A DNA stretch of 16,997 nucleotides from an uncultured Clostridia bacterium (GCA_937892135.1 CALAUK010000206.1:1-16997), one strand, 5' to 3'. Positions 1 to 7,035 are shown, counted from the stretch's first letter. Translations and numbers: made by a program. Notes: generated by a model not told the origin, from the sequence alone.

Positions 1-140
1 CTTATCAAAGCTATGGGAATTAATAAAGAGGCTAAAGTAAGTATGCTAATAGTACTTATAGGTAATAGCAAATTTAAATACAAAATAATTATAGTTAAAG
101 CAATTAATATTGCACTTAAAGTAATTTCTTTAGATTTCAT
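1..140 (-). CDS. Small membrane protein, partial (3' end off window)
   Basis: ATG at 138-140 on the minus strand opens a frame that stays open to the window edge (46 codons seen). It begins MKSKEIT and is then almost wholly hydrophobic, with two likely membrane segments broken by a proline (LLLPIS, near residues 29-34). A purine-rich GGTGG lies about 9 bases upstream, and the gene starts 26 bases after the stop of the J-domain-protein fragment, so the two look co-transcribed. From memory, hydrophobic genes with this kind of start often follow this J-domain gene in Clostridia; that is recollection and was not checked. The function is unknown. It lies on the segment suspected of being joined artificially to the rest of the window. 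Confidence 0.55.
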   Translation of the reverse strand, partial: MKSKEITLSAILIALTIIILYLNLLLPISTISILTLASLLIPIALI

Positions 141-166
141 AACCTAAACACCACCTAAGATTTTTC

Positions 167-499
167 TTAACAACAGCCAATAAGATCTCCGCCTGTACAT
201 TCACATAATGTGTCTAAGCACCAAAGATTCATACAGCAATTACATGCATCTGGAGAAGAGTTACCAGTGGTTCTATAGTAGTTTCCTCTATATGCTGATG
301 TTCTTTGATGTAATGAATTTAATGTCTGTCTATATTCAAAGTTATTAGGATCCATATTAACTGCAGTTTGAATATGGTTTAGACCAGCATCAAACCAACC
401 TTTATTTGTTAATAAAACTCCATATAAATAGTTCCATTCTGCATTTCTATTTTGAATAGAATTTAATCTTCTTAATATCAAAAGTATTATTTGTTGCAA
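167..499 (-). CDS. C-terminal fragment of a J-domain/TPR protein (DnaJ-like)
   Basis: The frame encodes a TPR-like segment (RNAEWNYLYGVLLTNKGW, then the AVNMDPNN helix) and a Cys-rich tail with eight Cys in the last 25 residues (CNCC, WC, LC, EC and a final GCC). This pairing is typical of a clostridial DnaJ-family protein of about 200 residues that has an N-terminal J domain. Here the J domain (HPD motif) and linker are absent: going upstream the frame meets a stop just before the TTG at 497-499, and no J-domain sequence is found in any frame to the right. The TTG start is formal only; homology probably begins around RRLNSIQ. Codon use (TTA, AGA, ATA-rich) differs from smc next door. I read it as a broken piece of a gene and not a functional protein. 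The identification as the C-terminus of this family is fairly sure; the cause of breakage is inferred. Confidence 0.6.
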   Translation of the reverse strand: MQQIILLILRRLNSIQNRNAEWNYLYGVLLTNKGWFDAGLNHIQTAVNMDPNNFEYRQTLNSLHQRTSAYRGNYYRTTGNSSPDACNCCMNLWCLDTLCECTGGDLIGCC

Positions 500-615
500 G
501 TTCTTTCTTCTTAACTAATTCACTCATGAATGGAAAGTTAAGGATAGCTAAACAATTATCTTTCTTCTTAGCGATTAAATTCAGTGCTACATTGATAAGC
601 ATTATAAATACGAAG
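490..615. other. Breakpoint patch between dnaJ-like and smc fragments
   Basis: Both flanking genes lose homology to their families here: smc stops being smc-like shortly after its KDVLKAE stretch (near 615), and the J-domain protein becomes recognisable only below about 490. Between them the minus strand has a different open frame, stopping at about 451, that reads LIAKKKDNCLAILNFPF and then SELVKKKELATNN. By eye the KKKDNCLAI part faintly recalls the RKDC(I/V)A segment of contractile phage tail-sheath proteins, but this is weak. The patch may therefore be a third unrelated fragment. No mobile-element ends, inverted repeats or target duplications are visible. Confidence 0.45.
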
Positions 616-2763
616 AACTTCTGCTTTTAAAACATCTTTGTTTAAAGAAGCCTTTTTCTTTTCAAGAGAAGAAAGCTCTTCTTTTAATTCAGAGATAAGT
701 TTTTTTAGTGTCTTTATATCGTTTGCACGGCTTAGAAGCCCTGCCACTTTATTCATAGAGCCGCCTGTTATTGAGCCACCGGCATTAAGAATTTCACCTT
801 CCAAGGTTACAATTTTAAAGCGGTTTTTAAAGTTCCTGCTCATAAGAATGGCAGAGTCCATATCCTTTGCGATAACAGTTCTTCCTAAAAGACTTTTTAT
901 TATTCCTTCGTACTTTGAGTCTGTTTTAATTATTCTTGATGCAAGGCAAACAAAGCCCTCAGCTTTTGAGATTTCTTCCAAGTTATCAAGCTCGTTTCCT
1001 TTAACAGCGGAAACGGGAAGAAATGTTACTCTTCCGCCGCCGGTTTTCTTTAGAAAGTTTATTGCGGTTTTTGCATCATATTCTGTTTCTGTTATAATAT
1101 TAGCTAGTGCACCGCCAAGCGATGCCTCAATTGCTGTTATGTATTTTTTGTCTGTTTCCATAACAGAGGAGAGGATTCCGTATATTTTACAGTTTGGAAG
1201 GCTGTTATTTTTTACTGCCTCCAAAACTGTTTTTGTGCTTTTTCCAAGACCCTCAAAGTCACGCTCCATTTCACAGAGCATATTATATCTTGAGCTATGA
1301 CGATTAAGCTCCATAGTTTTGTTTGTGATTGCATCTGTTATGCTTTGCACATCAGCACGCATTGCTTCAATTGAAGCTTTCTTTTCTGCAAATGAAGCCT
1401 TTAAAGACTCTAAATCAAGAGTTTCTTTGTCTAAATCTTCTTTTAGCTTTAATTTGTTATTTAAAAGCTTTTCTATTTCCGCTTTCGCATCACGACGGTT
1501 TTCATTTATAGCCTCACGCCTTTCGATAAAGCTTTTCTTAAATGCTTCAAGTGAGCTTAGCTTGCTTTTTGAGTCGGCAGTTTCGTTTAAAAGGTCTATG
1601 ATATCTGCCTTTTTATCGCTTATAGAAAGGTTTATTTCTGAAATCTTTGCGAGCATTTCATTAAGAGACGCATTTGTTTCTTTTAATGAGGCTTTCATAT
1701 CCTCAAGAAGAGCCTTTTCTTCTTTTATGCGTTCTTCAAGCTCGTTGTTCTTTTCGTGGTAAGATTCAATTTTTGTGTTAAGAGAAGAAATCTCTTTTGT
1801 TATTCTTTCGATCATCTTCTCGTTTGAAGAAACGGTGTTCTTTAAAACATCTATCTCTCCGCTGATGCTCTTTATTTCAATTTCCGTCTGGCTGTTTAAA
1901 TTCTTTTCTTCGTTAAGCTTATTATCAATAGCCTCTTCGGTTTCGGTAAACTCAGAAAGCTTTTTAATAACCTTTTCGATGTTTGAATTTATAGCGTTTA
2001 TATTTTCGGTAACAGTTAGAAAATCTTTTTGAAGTTCGGCTTTCTGGTCGTTATATTTATCTGCAAAATCAAGGAAAATATTAATATCAAGTGCCTTGTA
2101 CTCTTCGTAAATTGCAAGATACTCTTTTGCTTTTTCACTTTGCTTGCGAAGAGGCTCAATTCTTGAAGAAAGCTCTGAAACGATGTCATTAATTCTTACA
2201 AGATTATCGTTTGTTGCCAAAAGCTTTTTCTGGGCATCTAATTTTCTGTGGCGGAATTTTGAAATTCCTGCCGCCTCGTCAAAAATATTTCGTCTTTCGT
2301 CGGATTTTCCCGAAATAATCTCGTTTACCTTTCCCTGACCGATTATAGAATAGCCGTCTCTTCCAAGACCTGTATCCATCAAAAGCTCGTGAATATCTTT
2401 TAAACGGCAGGGGGCATTATTTATATAGTATTCGCTTTCGCCCGAGCGGTAAACACGCCTTGTTATAGAAACCTCGTGATAATCGATTTTAAAGGCGCTG
2501 TCCGTGTTATCCAAAGTCAGGGTAACCTGAGCAAAACCCAAAGGCTTACGCTTTTGAGTTCCTGCAAATATTACATCCTGCATAGCGCCGCCACGAAGAG
2601 CTTTTGCGCTCATTTCACCCATAACCCAGCGGATAGCATCTGAGATATTACTTTTTCCGCTTCCGTTAGGACCAACAACGGAAGTTATGCCGGGCTCAAA
2701 GGTTAAATATGTTTTGTCTGCAAAGGATTTAAAACCGGTTAATTCGATGCTTTTAAGGTACAC
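568..2763 (-). CDS. smc: Smc, chromosome condensation ATPase, truncated after the hinge
   Basis: Smc dimers, with ScpA and ScpB, compact and segregate the chromosome. The N-terminal ATPase head is intact: residues 1-30 begin MYLKSIELTGFKSF and the Walker A motif GPNGSGKS is at 31-38. A long coiled coil runs from about 170 to 510, and the hinge from about 515 to 650, with GGGRVTF near 575 and the GGSITGGS segment near 660. Bacterial Smc is about 1,190 residues; this frame ends at 731. The whole returning coiled coil, the signature motif, Walker B and D-loop are missing, and the last 15 or so residues (ending YQCSTEFNR) do not look like coiled coil. The start is GTG with a strong GGGAGGG site five bases upstream. 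It overlaps the radical SAM gene by 25 bases, so translation is probably coupled. Without its C-terminal head half it could not form an ATP site; because scpA and scpB are intact in this window, a joining artefact is more likely than a real mutant. Confidence 0.9.
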   Translation of the reverse strand: MYLKSIELTGFKSFADKTYLTFEPGITSVVGPNGSGKSNISDAIRWVMGEMSAKALRGGAMQDVIFAGTQKRKPLGFAQVTLTLDNTDSAFKIDYHEVSITRRVYRSGESEYYINNAPCRLKDIHELLMDTGLGRDGYSIIGQGKVNEIISGKSDERRNIFDEAAGISKFRHRKLDAQKKLLATNDNLVRINDIVSELSSRIEPLRKQSEKAKEYLAIYEEYKALDINIFLDFADKYNDQKAELQKDFLTVTENINAINSNIEKVIKKLSEFTETEEAIDNKLNEEKNLNSQTEIEIKSISGEIDVLKNTVSSNEKMIERITKEISSLNTKIESYHEKNNELEERIKEEKALLEDMKASLKETNASLNEMLAKISEINLSISDKKADIIDLLNETADSKSKLSSLEAFKKSFIERREAINENRRDAKAEIEKLLNNKLKLKEDLDKETLDLESLKASFAEKKASIEAMRADVQSITDAITNKTMELNRHSSRYNMLCEMERDFEGLGKSTKTVLEAVKNNSLPNCKIYGILSSVMETDKKYITAIEASLGGALANIITETEYDAKTAINFLKKTGGGRVTFLPVSAVKGNELDNLEEISKAEGFVCLASRIIKTDSKYEGIIKSLLGRTVIAKDMDSAILMSRNFKNRFKIVTLEGEILNAGGSITGGSMNKVAGLLSRANDIKTLKKLISELKEELSSLEKKKASLNKDVLKAEVLRIYNAYQCSTEFNR

Positions 2764-3770
2764 AAATTACCCTCCCTGCTAAATTTAATTTCGTTTGTAT
2801 CTACTGTGCTGTCCTGATATATACTAACCTGACAGCCTGTTTTATCTAAAATATATTTTATATTACATTTCTTGTTTCCTAAAGCTTTTGATGTGTCTTT
2901 AGGGTTTACATACACCAAAAGTGTTTTCTGCCCCTCGGCGTAGGGGAGAATTCTTTTTAAGAATATCCTTGAGTGCACAAGCTCACCAAAGGCGCTGTGA
3001 ACAGGACCTGCCAATACAGATGCGCTGTTTTCTGAAATTTCATCAGATGCCATAAGTCCCATTCTTAAAACTGAAACTCCGTTTTTAGAAAAAAGCTCGT
3101 ATAAATCTGCACAGCGGTCAACCGCTTCCTCAAGTGATAAGGGGGCATATTCTCCGCTTTTATACATTTCGCCAAGCTTTGAGTTTTCTATAACCAAAGT
3201 CGGATAAATTCTTGTTGTGTCTGCCCCGAAAGAAATTATGTCTTTTGCGGTTTTCATTGTTTTTTCGCGCGTGTCACCGGGAAGACCTGTCATCATCTGA
3301 AGACCTAATTCAAAGCCTCCGTGTTCTTTAATGAGCCTTACTGCATTTTTAACATCTTCTGTTTTACAGCCACGGTTAGCAAGTCTTAAAACCTCATCGT
3401 CCGTTGACTGAACACCTAATTCTATTGCTCGAACTCCGTATGAATATAGCATAGAAAGGCCCTCTTTTGTTATGCAGTCAGGTCTTGTTGAAATTCTTAT
3501 ATATGAGATTTTTCCCGAATTTATGTGTTTTTCTGCAGCTTTAAGGAAGCTTTCCTGTAAAGTATTGTCGATTGCTGTAAAACTTCCACCAAAAAACGCC
3601 ACGCTGCAAAGCGCATCTCTGGGCAGAGTTTTAACGCATTCGTCTATATAAACTTCTGCTTTTTCGGGCGTCATAACATCAACGCCTGTAATCTTTTTCT
3701 GATTGCAGAAAATGCAATCATTCGGACACCCCTTATGAGGCACAAAAACGGGGATATTTATTTTTCTCAT
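2739..3770 (-). CDS. Elp3-like radical SAM protein (343 aa)
   Basis: A radical SAM enzyme that binds a [4Fe-4S] cluster through C15-x3-C19-x2-C22 (in GCPNDCIFCNQ). The SAM-binding glycine motif follows as FFGGSFTAI near residues 59-67, and further conserved strands appear as RISTRPD and ELGVQSTDDEVL. This matches the Elp3/HemN-type subgroup, but the protein is short (343 residues) and lacks the GNAT acetyltransferase domain of true Elp3. Its substrate is unknown. In many Clostridia this gene sits between rnc and smc; here smc follows with a 25-base overlap but rnc is not upstream, and the gene is first in its transcript behind a near-consensus promoter. ATG start with a modest GGTGAT site just upstream. 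Family confident, specific role unknown. Confidence 0.85.
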   Translation of the reverse strand: MRKINIPVFVPHKGCPNDCIFCNQKKITGVDVMTPEKAEVYIDECVKTLPRDALCSVAFFGGSFTAIDNTLQESFLKAAEKHINSGKISYIRISTRPDCITKEGLSMLYSYGVRAIELGVQSTDDEVLRLANRGCKTEDVKNAVRLIKEHGGFELGLQMMTGLPGDTREKTMKTAKDIISFGADTTRIYPTLVIENSKLGEMYKSGEYAPLSLEEAVDRCADLYELFSKNGVSVLRMGLMASDEISENSASVLAGPVHSAFGELVHSRIFLKRILPYAEGQKTLLVYVNPKDTSKALGNKKCNIKYILDKTGCQVSIYQDSTVDTNEIKFSREGNLCTLKASN

Positions 3771-3802
3771 ACAATCACCAAAAGTTATAATCTAACTAAT
3801 AT

Positions 3803-3831
3803 ATTTTATCATTTTTTTACCGTTATGTCAA
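3803..3831 (-). promoter_or_regulatory. SigA-type promoter for radical SAM-smc
   Basis: On the minus strand TTGACA (3826-3831), exactly 17 bases, then TAAAAT (3803-3808). The implied start site is near 3796, about 26 bases before the ATG. It lies back to back with the promoter of the plus-strand TPR gene; the two -35 boxes are 25 bp apart. Confidence 0.8.
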
Positions 3832-3856
3832 ATAAAAAGAAGAAAGATGTGAAGAA

Positions 3857-3885
3857 TTGACTTTATTTTTACTTCATAGTATAAT
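3857..3885 (+). promoter_or_regulatory. SigA-type promoter for the TPR protein gene
   Basis: TTGACT (3857-3862), 17 bases, TATAAT (3880-3885). The implied start site is near 3892, followed by a leader of about 34 bases with GGAAAGGTGAT ahead of the ATG at 3926. This position rules out the TTG at 3857 as a start codon, because that TTG is part of the -35 box. Confidence 0.82.
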
Positions 3886-3925
3886 TGATATAGTTAGTCT
3901 TATTTTTCGTGGGAAAGGTGATTTT

Positions 3926-6172
3926 ATGAGAAAGATAAATATTTTTCTTGCATCTTCTATTGTAGAGTTTGCAAGCGAGCGTATGGAAATAGAAAACTTT
4001 ATTCGAAACAGAAGTGATGAGTTTGAAGAAAGTTATAATATTAAACTTCAGCCGCTTCTTTGTGAGAATTTTGATGATGCATACACAAAAACAAGAAAAC
4101 AGGAAGAGTATAATCAGAAAATTCGTGAAAGCGAATTTTGCTTCTTTATATTTTTCACCAAAGTCGGTGAATATACGCGCGAAGAGTTTGAAGTAGCAAG
4201 AGAGCAATTTGAAAAAAGCGGAAAACCGAAGATTTATACATATTTTAAAGTTGTAGAAGATGGGCAGGCTGAACAGAGTATTTATGACTTTATGGATGAG
4301 CTTGATAAAAGCTTCGGACACTATTATGGGTCTTTTTTGCATATCGACACAGTGAAGCTGCGCATTATGCTCGCTCTCAAACTTCAGGAAATGGATTTTC
4401 TTGAGATTAAAGCAGAGGGCGGAAAATGTGTTATTGGCAGAAACGCAGTAATGTCTCTTGATAATGTTTCTGAATTTGCAAACAATGAACTTCTGGGAGA
4501 GATGAAAAAAGAGCTTGAAAAAGTTGAAGAAGAGTATTATTTGCTTAAATCCAGATATGAAAAAGACAACTGTGATAATGAATTTTATAGCCGTTACAGT
4601 GAAATCGCATCAAAGAGACAGAATTTGATTGATGAAATCGAAGGTTTGCAAAACAGTATATTCAATGTATCTTTGCGCATGGTAAAAGATGACATCCATG
4701 GTGAAATATCCGCAAGGCAGAAAAAGGCATACATCCTTTTTGAAAAGGGCGATTATGAGGGTTGCATGGCTATTCTTGACTCGAGTGATATTGATAATGA
4801 ATTTTTAAGAGGCAGAAAGGCGCTTAAGGAAAAAGAAATCTCTTTGTGCAGAAAATACATTAAAGAGCACAAGACTGCTATTGATGTTCTTCGGGTAATG
4901 AAAAAATTCGAAGGGCGTTTTAATGAAATTGAAGAAAGATATGAAAAGATAATTCCTGTTATATTCGAAATGGAGATTGAATTTGAGACGGCGTTTGAAT
5001 ATACAGTTTATCTTATAGAGCATAATAAGGAGCAAAAAGCCATTTTAATTGCAGAGAAGCTTAAAGGATATTATGAAGAGGCTGTTACAGTTATGAGCCA
5101 GATTTATACTAGCTTAAACGAACCCGAAAAAGCAGAAAAGTGTTATCTTGAAGCCATAGAAATTGCAAAAAAGCATATGAAGGAGAAAGATGAAAGTTCT
5201 ATGGTCAGTCTGGCACTGAGCTATAATAACATTGCGAACTTCTATGAAAATCAAAGACGGCTTGAAGATGCGGAAAAATATTATCTTGATGGCATAGAAA
5301 TATTAGAAAAGGTTGCAGAAAATGATAAAAAGCAAGAGCCGCACCTTGCGGTGCTGTGCGATAACCTGGGAATGTTTTATACTACAAACGGAAAGTATGA
5401 ACAGGCCCATAACTGTTACGAAAAAGCTGTAGCTATATTTGAATTACTCGCTTCTACCGAATATGATGAAGCGATATCCAGTCTTGTAAAGTGTTACAAT
5501 AATGTGGGGTTTCTTTATGAAAAGAACACTCAGTTTGAAGAGGCTGAAAAGTATTACCTTACTGCCATAGAATTAAGTGAAAAGCTTGCAGGGGAGAATC
5601 CGGATAAATTTGGCTTCGATTTGGCAACAAGCTATAACAGTGTTGGGCTTTTGTATAAAAAACAGAGTAAAACAGGCAGAGCAGCAAGATATTATAAAAA
5701 GGCGATTGCCATTTTAGAGAGACTTGTCGAAAAATCGCCTGAAAAATACGGGTTTGAATATGTAACGGTTTGTAATAATATGGGTGCACTTTATGTTAAC
5801 GAAGAGCCTGCCAAGACGGAAGAGTATTTTGAAAAGTCACTTAAAGTTCTTGAGAAGCTTGCGGAGAATAATCATGAAAGGTATGCTCCTGACCTTGTAA
5901 CAAGCTGTAATTATATGGGCGTTTTCTGTGCCGAGCATGGACAGAGGGTAAAGGCTAAGGCATTTCTTCAAAGAGCAATGGACATTTCAAAGGTGCTGGT
6001 CGACGAAAATCCTAAAGCCTACAATCCGCTTTATGCGCAGGTTTGCTTTAATTGTGGGGCTTTTTATGGTGACAAAGGGATGCTTAAAAAAGCGCTGAGC
6101 CTTGCAAAAACAAGGCCGGATCATATTCTTTGCCAAACCATTATAAACGGACTTAAAAATATGAAATTGTAA
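3926..6172 (+). CDS. TIR/DUF4062-like domain protein with C-terminal TPR array
   Basis: 748 residues from ATG 3926, chosen for its GGTGAT ribosome site and because the promoter excludes the in-frame TTG at 3857. Residues 1-155 look like a small alpha/beta domain: strand INIFLASS, then EIENFIRN, strand LQPLLC, the helix EEYNQKIRESE, strand FCFFIFF, then the acidic motif GEYTREEFEVA (E86/E87) and strand KIYTYF. The layout recalls TIR and DUF4062 domains, where an acidic residue follows this strand. Residues 186-245 are a charged coiled coil. An alpha-helical linker leads to about seven TPR units of 45 residues (about 384-730), of the kinesin-light-chain type (CNNMGALY, AEKYYLTAIEL). No signal peptide or membrane segment and no NTPase motif are seen, so it should be cytosolic. 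From memory, related proteins with the same N-terminus are common in gut Clostridia and uncharacterised. A signalling or defence role (N-terminal effector, TPR sensor) is inference only. It is transcribed alone, divergent from the smc operon. Confidence 0.85.
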   Translation: MRKINIFLASSIVEFASERMEIENFIRNRSDEFEESYNIKLQPLLCENFDDAYTKTRKQEEYNQKIRESEFCFFIFFTKVGEYTREEFEVAREQFEKSGKPKIYTYFKVVEDGQAEQSIYDFMDELDKSFGHYYGSFLHIDTVKLRIMLALKLQEMDFLEIKAEGGKCVIGRNAVMSLDNVSEFANNELLGEMKKELEKVEEEYYLLKSRYEKDNCDNEFYSRYSEIASKRQNLIDEIEGLQNSIFNVSLRMVKDDIHGEISARQKKAYILFEKGDYEGCMAILDSSDIDNEFLRGRKALKEKEISLCRKYIKEHKTAIDVLRVMKKFEGRFNEIEERYEKIIPVIFEMEIEFETAFEYTVYLIEHNKEQKAILIAEKLKGYYEEAVTVMSQIYTSLNEPEKAEKCYLEAIEIAKKHMKEKDESSMVSLALSYNNIANFYENQRRLEDAEKYYLDGIEILEKVAENDKKQEPHLAVLCDNLGMFYTTNGKYEQAHNCYEKAVAIFELLASTEYDEAISSLVKCYNNVGFLYEKNTQFEEAEKYYLTAIELSEKLAGENPDKFGFDLATSYNSVGLLYKKQSKTGRAARYYKKAIAILERLVEKSPEKYGFEYVTVCNNMGALYVNEEPAKTEEYFEKSLKVLEKLAENNHERYAPDLVTSCNYMGVFCAEHGQRVKAKAFLQRAMDISKVLVDENPKAYNPLYAQVCFNCGAFYGDKGMLKKALSLAKTRPDHILCQTIINGLKNMKL

Positions 6173-6206
6173 AAAACTTCTTGAGGACGAACTGCCATTG
6201 ATAACA

Positions 6207-6235
6207 TTGACACCGTTTGAACGGTTTTATATAGA
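6207..6235 (+). promoter_or_regulatory. Candidate promoter with palindrome in its spacer
   Basis: TTGACA (6207-6212), 17 bases, TATAGA (6230-6235); the -35 is perfect and the -10 matches four of six. The spacer carries the inverted repeat ACCGTT-TG-AACGGT (6212-6225), an operator-like placement. Transcription would begin near 6242 and run into the terminator at 6336-6380. It is a sequence match only. Confidence 0.45.
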
Positions 6236-6247
6236 AAATAATATATG

Positions 6248-6294
6248 TTACAAAACGATATGGAATGTTTTATATACTTACAAAACATTATGGA
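6248..6294 (+). repeat. Two 17-bp direct repeats, 30 bp apart
   Basis: TTACAAAACGATATGGA at 6248-6264 and TTACAAAACATTATGGA at 6278-6294 differ at two positions. The start-to-start distance of 30 bp is close to three helical turns, as for paired protein-binding sites. No third copy was seen in the window. The copies lie between the candidate promoter at 6207 and the terminator at 6336. Confidence 0.65.
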
Positions 6295-6335
6295 GCGATT
6301 GAGTCAATTGTTAATTCGAAATAAAAAGACATATA

Positions 6336-6380
6336 AACGGTACAAAGCTTTATGCTTTGTGCCGTTATTTTTATTCTTTT
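6336..6380 (+). terminator. Strong intrinsic terminator
   Basis: A 13-bp stem (AACGGTACAAAGC pairing with GCTTTGTGCCGTT, one G.T pair) closes a five-base loop TTTAT and is followed by a T-rich tail (6365-6380). It ends transcripts coming from the TPR gene 160 bases upstream and from the candidate promoter at 6207, and insulates spoVT. Confidence 0.85.
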
Positions 6381-6393
6381 CCCACCTTTTTCC

Positions 6394-6424
6394 TTACATA
6401 AAAATTCCCTTTTGGCAGATAATA
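6394..6424 (+). promoter_or_regulatory. Candidate spoVT promoter (SigG-like or SigA)
   Basis: Read as forespore SigG: ACATA (6396-6400), 17 bases, GATAATA (6418-6424), against a consensus near GHATR and CATAMTA. Read as SigA: TTACAT, 18 bases, GATAAT (6418-6423). Bacillus subtilis spoVT is SigG-dependent, which favours the first reading, but neither match is strong. The leader ends in AAAAGGAG ahead of the ATG at 6460. Confidence 0.35.
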
Positions 6425-6459
6425 GGTTTGTAACAAAAACCAAAAGGAGCAATTTATAA

Positions 6460-7002
6460 ATGAAAGCAACAGGAATAGTAAGAAGAATAGACGACCTTGG
6501 TCGTGTTGTTATTCCCAAGGAAATAAGAAGGACTATGAGAATACGCGAGGGCGACCCTCTTGAAATTTTTACAAACAAGGACGGCGAGGTTATTTTTAAA
6601 AAGTATTCTCCGATAGGTGAACTTTCCGAGTTTGCAACAAAGTATGCAGAGACACTCTTTAAAACAAGCGGAAGCGCGGCATGCATAACTGACCGTGACA
6701 GCATTATTGCAGTTTCGGGAGTGCCTAAAAGGGAAATGCTTGACAAGCGTGTAAGCCTTGAGCTTGAAAAGCTTATGGGAGAAAAAGCTAACTATGTTAA
6801 AAAGAGCAGCGACATAAATAACGTGTGGATTATAGACGGATTTGACAAGTACAGTGCAAATGTTGTTTATCCCATTATTTCCGAGGGCGACACAATAGGA
6901 AGCGTTGTTATGTTTACAGAAGATGCAAAAGCGGCAGGCGAAGTTGAAGCAAAGCTTGCGCAGACTGCGGCAGGATTTTTAGGGCGTCATATGGAAGAAT
7001 AA
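6460..7002 (+). CDS. spoVT: SpoVT, stage V sporulation transcription factor
   Basis: SpoVT is an AbrB-family DNA-binding regulator that adjusts SigG-dependent genes in the forespore. The 180-residue product has the usual family length. Residues 1-50 are the SpoVT/AbrB swapped-hairpin DNA-binding domain (MKATGIVRRIDDLGRVVIPK, then EIRRTMRIREGDPLEIF); residues 55-178 form the GAF-like ligand or dimer domain (ACITDRDSIIAVSG, then NVVYPIISEGDTIGSVV). The start is ATG with AAAAGGAG ten bases upstream. It stands alone between a strong terminator and a bidirectional terminator shared with valS. Its presence indicates an endospore former. SpoVT is told from the shorter AbrB (about 95 residues) by the C-terminal domain, so the assignment is secure. 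Confidence 0.96.
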   Translation: MKATGIVRRIDDLGRVVIPKEIRRTMRIREGDPLEIFTNKDGEVIFKKYSPIGELSEFATKYAETLFKTSGSAACITDRDSIIAVSGVPKREMLDKRVSLELEKLMGEKANYVKKSSDINNVWIIDGFDKYSANVVYPIISEGDTIGSVVMFTEDAKAAGEVEAKLAQTAAGFLGRHMEE

Positions 7003-7034
7003 AAAAATCGGTGGCAATTGCCACCGATTTTTTT
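7001..7034. terminator. Bidirectional terminator between spoVT and valS
   Basis: Perfect palindrome ATCGGTGGCAATTGCCACCGAT (7007-7028, given here as arms ATCGGTGGCAA and TTGCCACCGAT), flanked by an A-run on the left and a T-run on the right. It works on both strands and directly abuts the stop codons of both convergent genes. Confidence 0.9.
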
Positions 7035-7035
7035 G

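Noticed and set aside
638..2338. Plus-strand open frames of up to 220 codons opposite smc
   Set aside because: They mirror smc on the other strand, are Ser/Phe-rich as expected for antisense of a Glu/Lys-rich coiled coil, and have no ribosome sites.
3857..3925. N-terminal extension of the TPR protein to a TTG at 3857
   Set aside because: The TTG is part of the -35 box TTGACT, and the transcript would start after it; ATG 3926 has a proper ribosome site.
3869..4342. Minus-strand open frame of 157 codons opposite the TPR gene
   Set aside because: It is antisense to a strongly supported domain, runs across the divergent promoter region and resembles no protein.
6245..6433. 62-codon plus-strand frame starting MLQNDMECF
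   Set aside because: It runs through the strong terminator hairpin at 6336-6366 and the spoVT promoter region and has no ribosome site.
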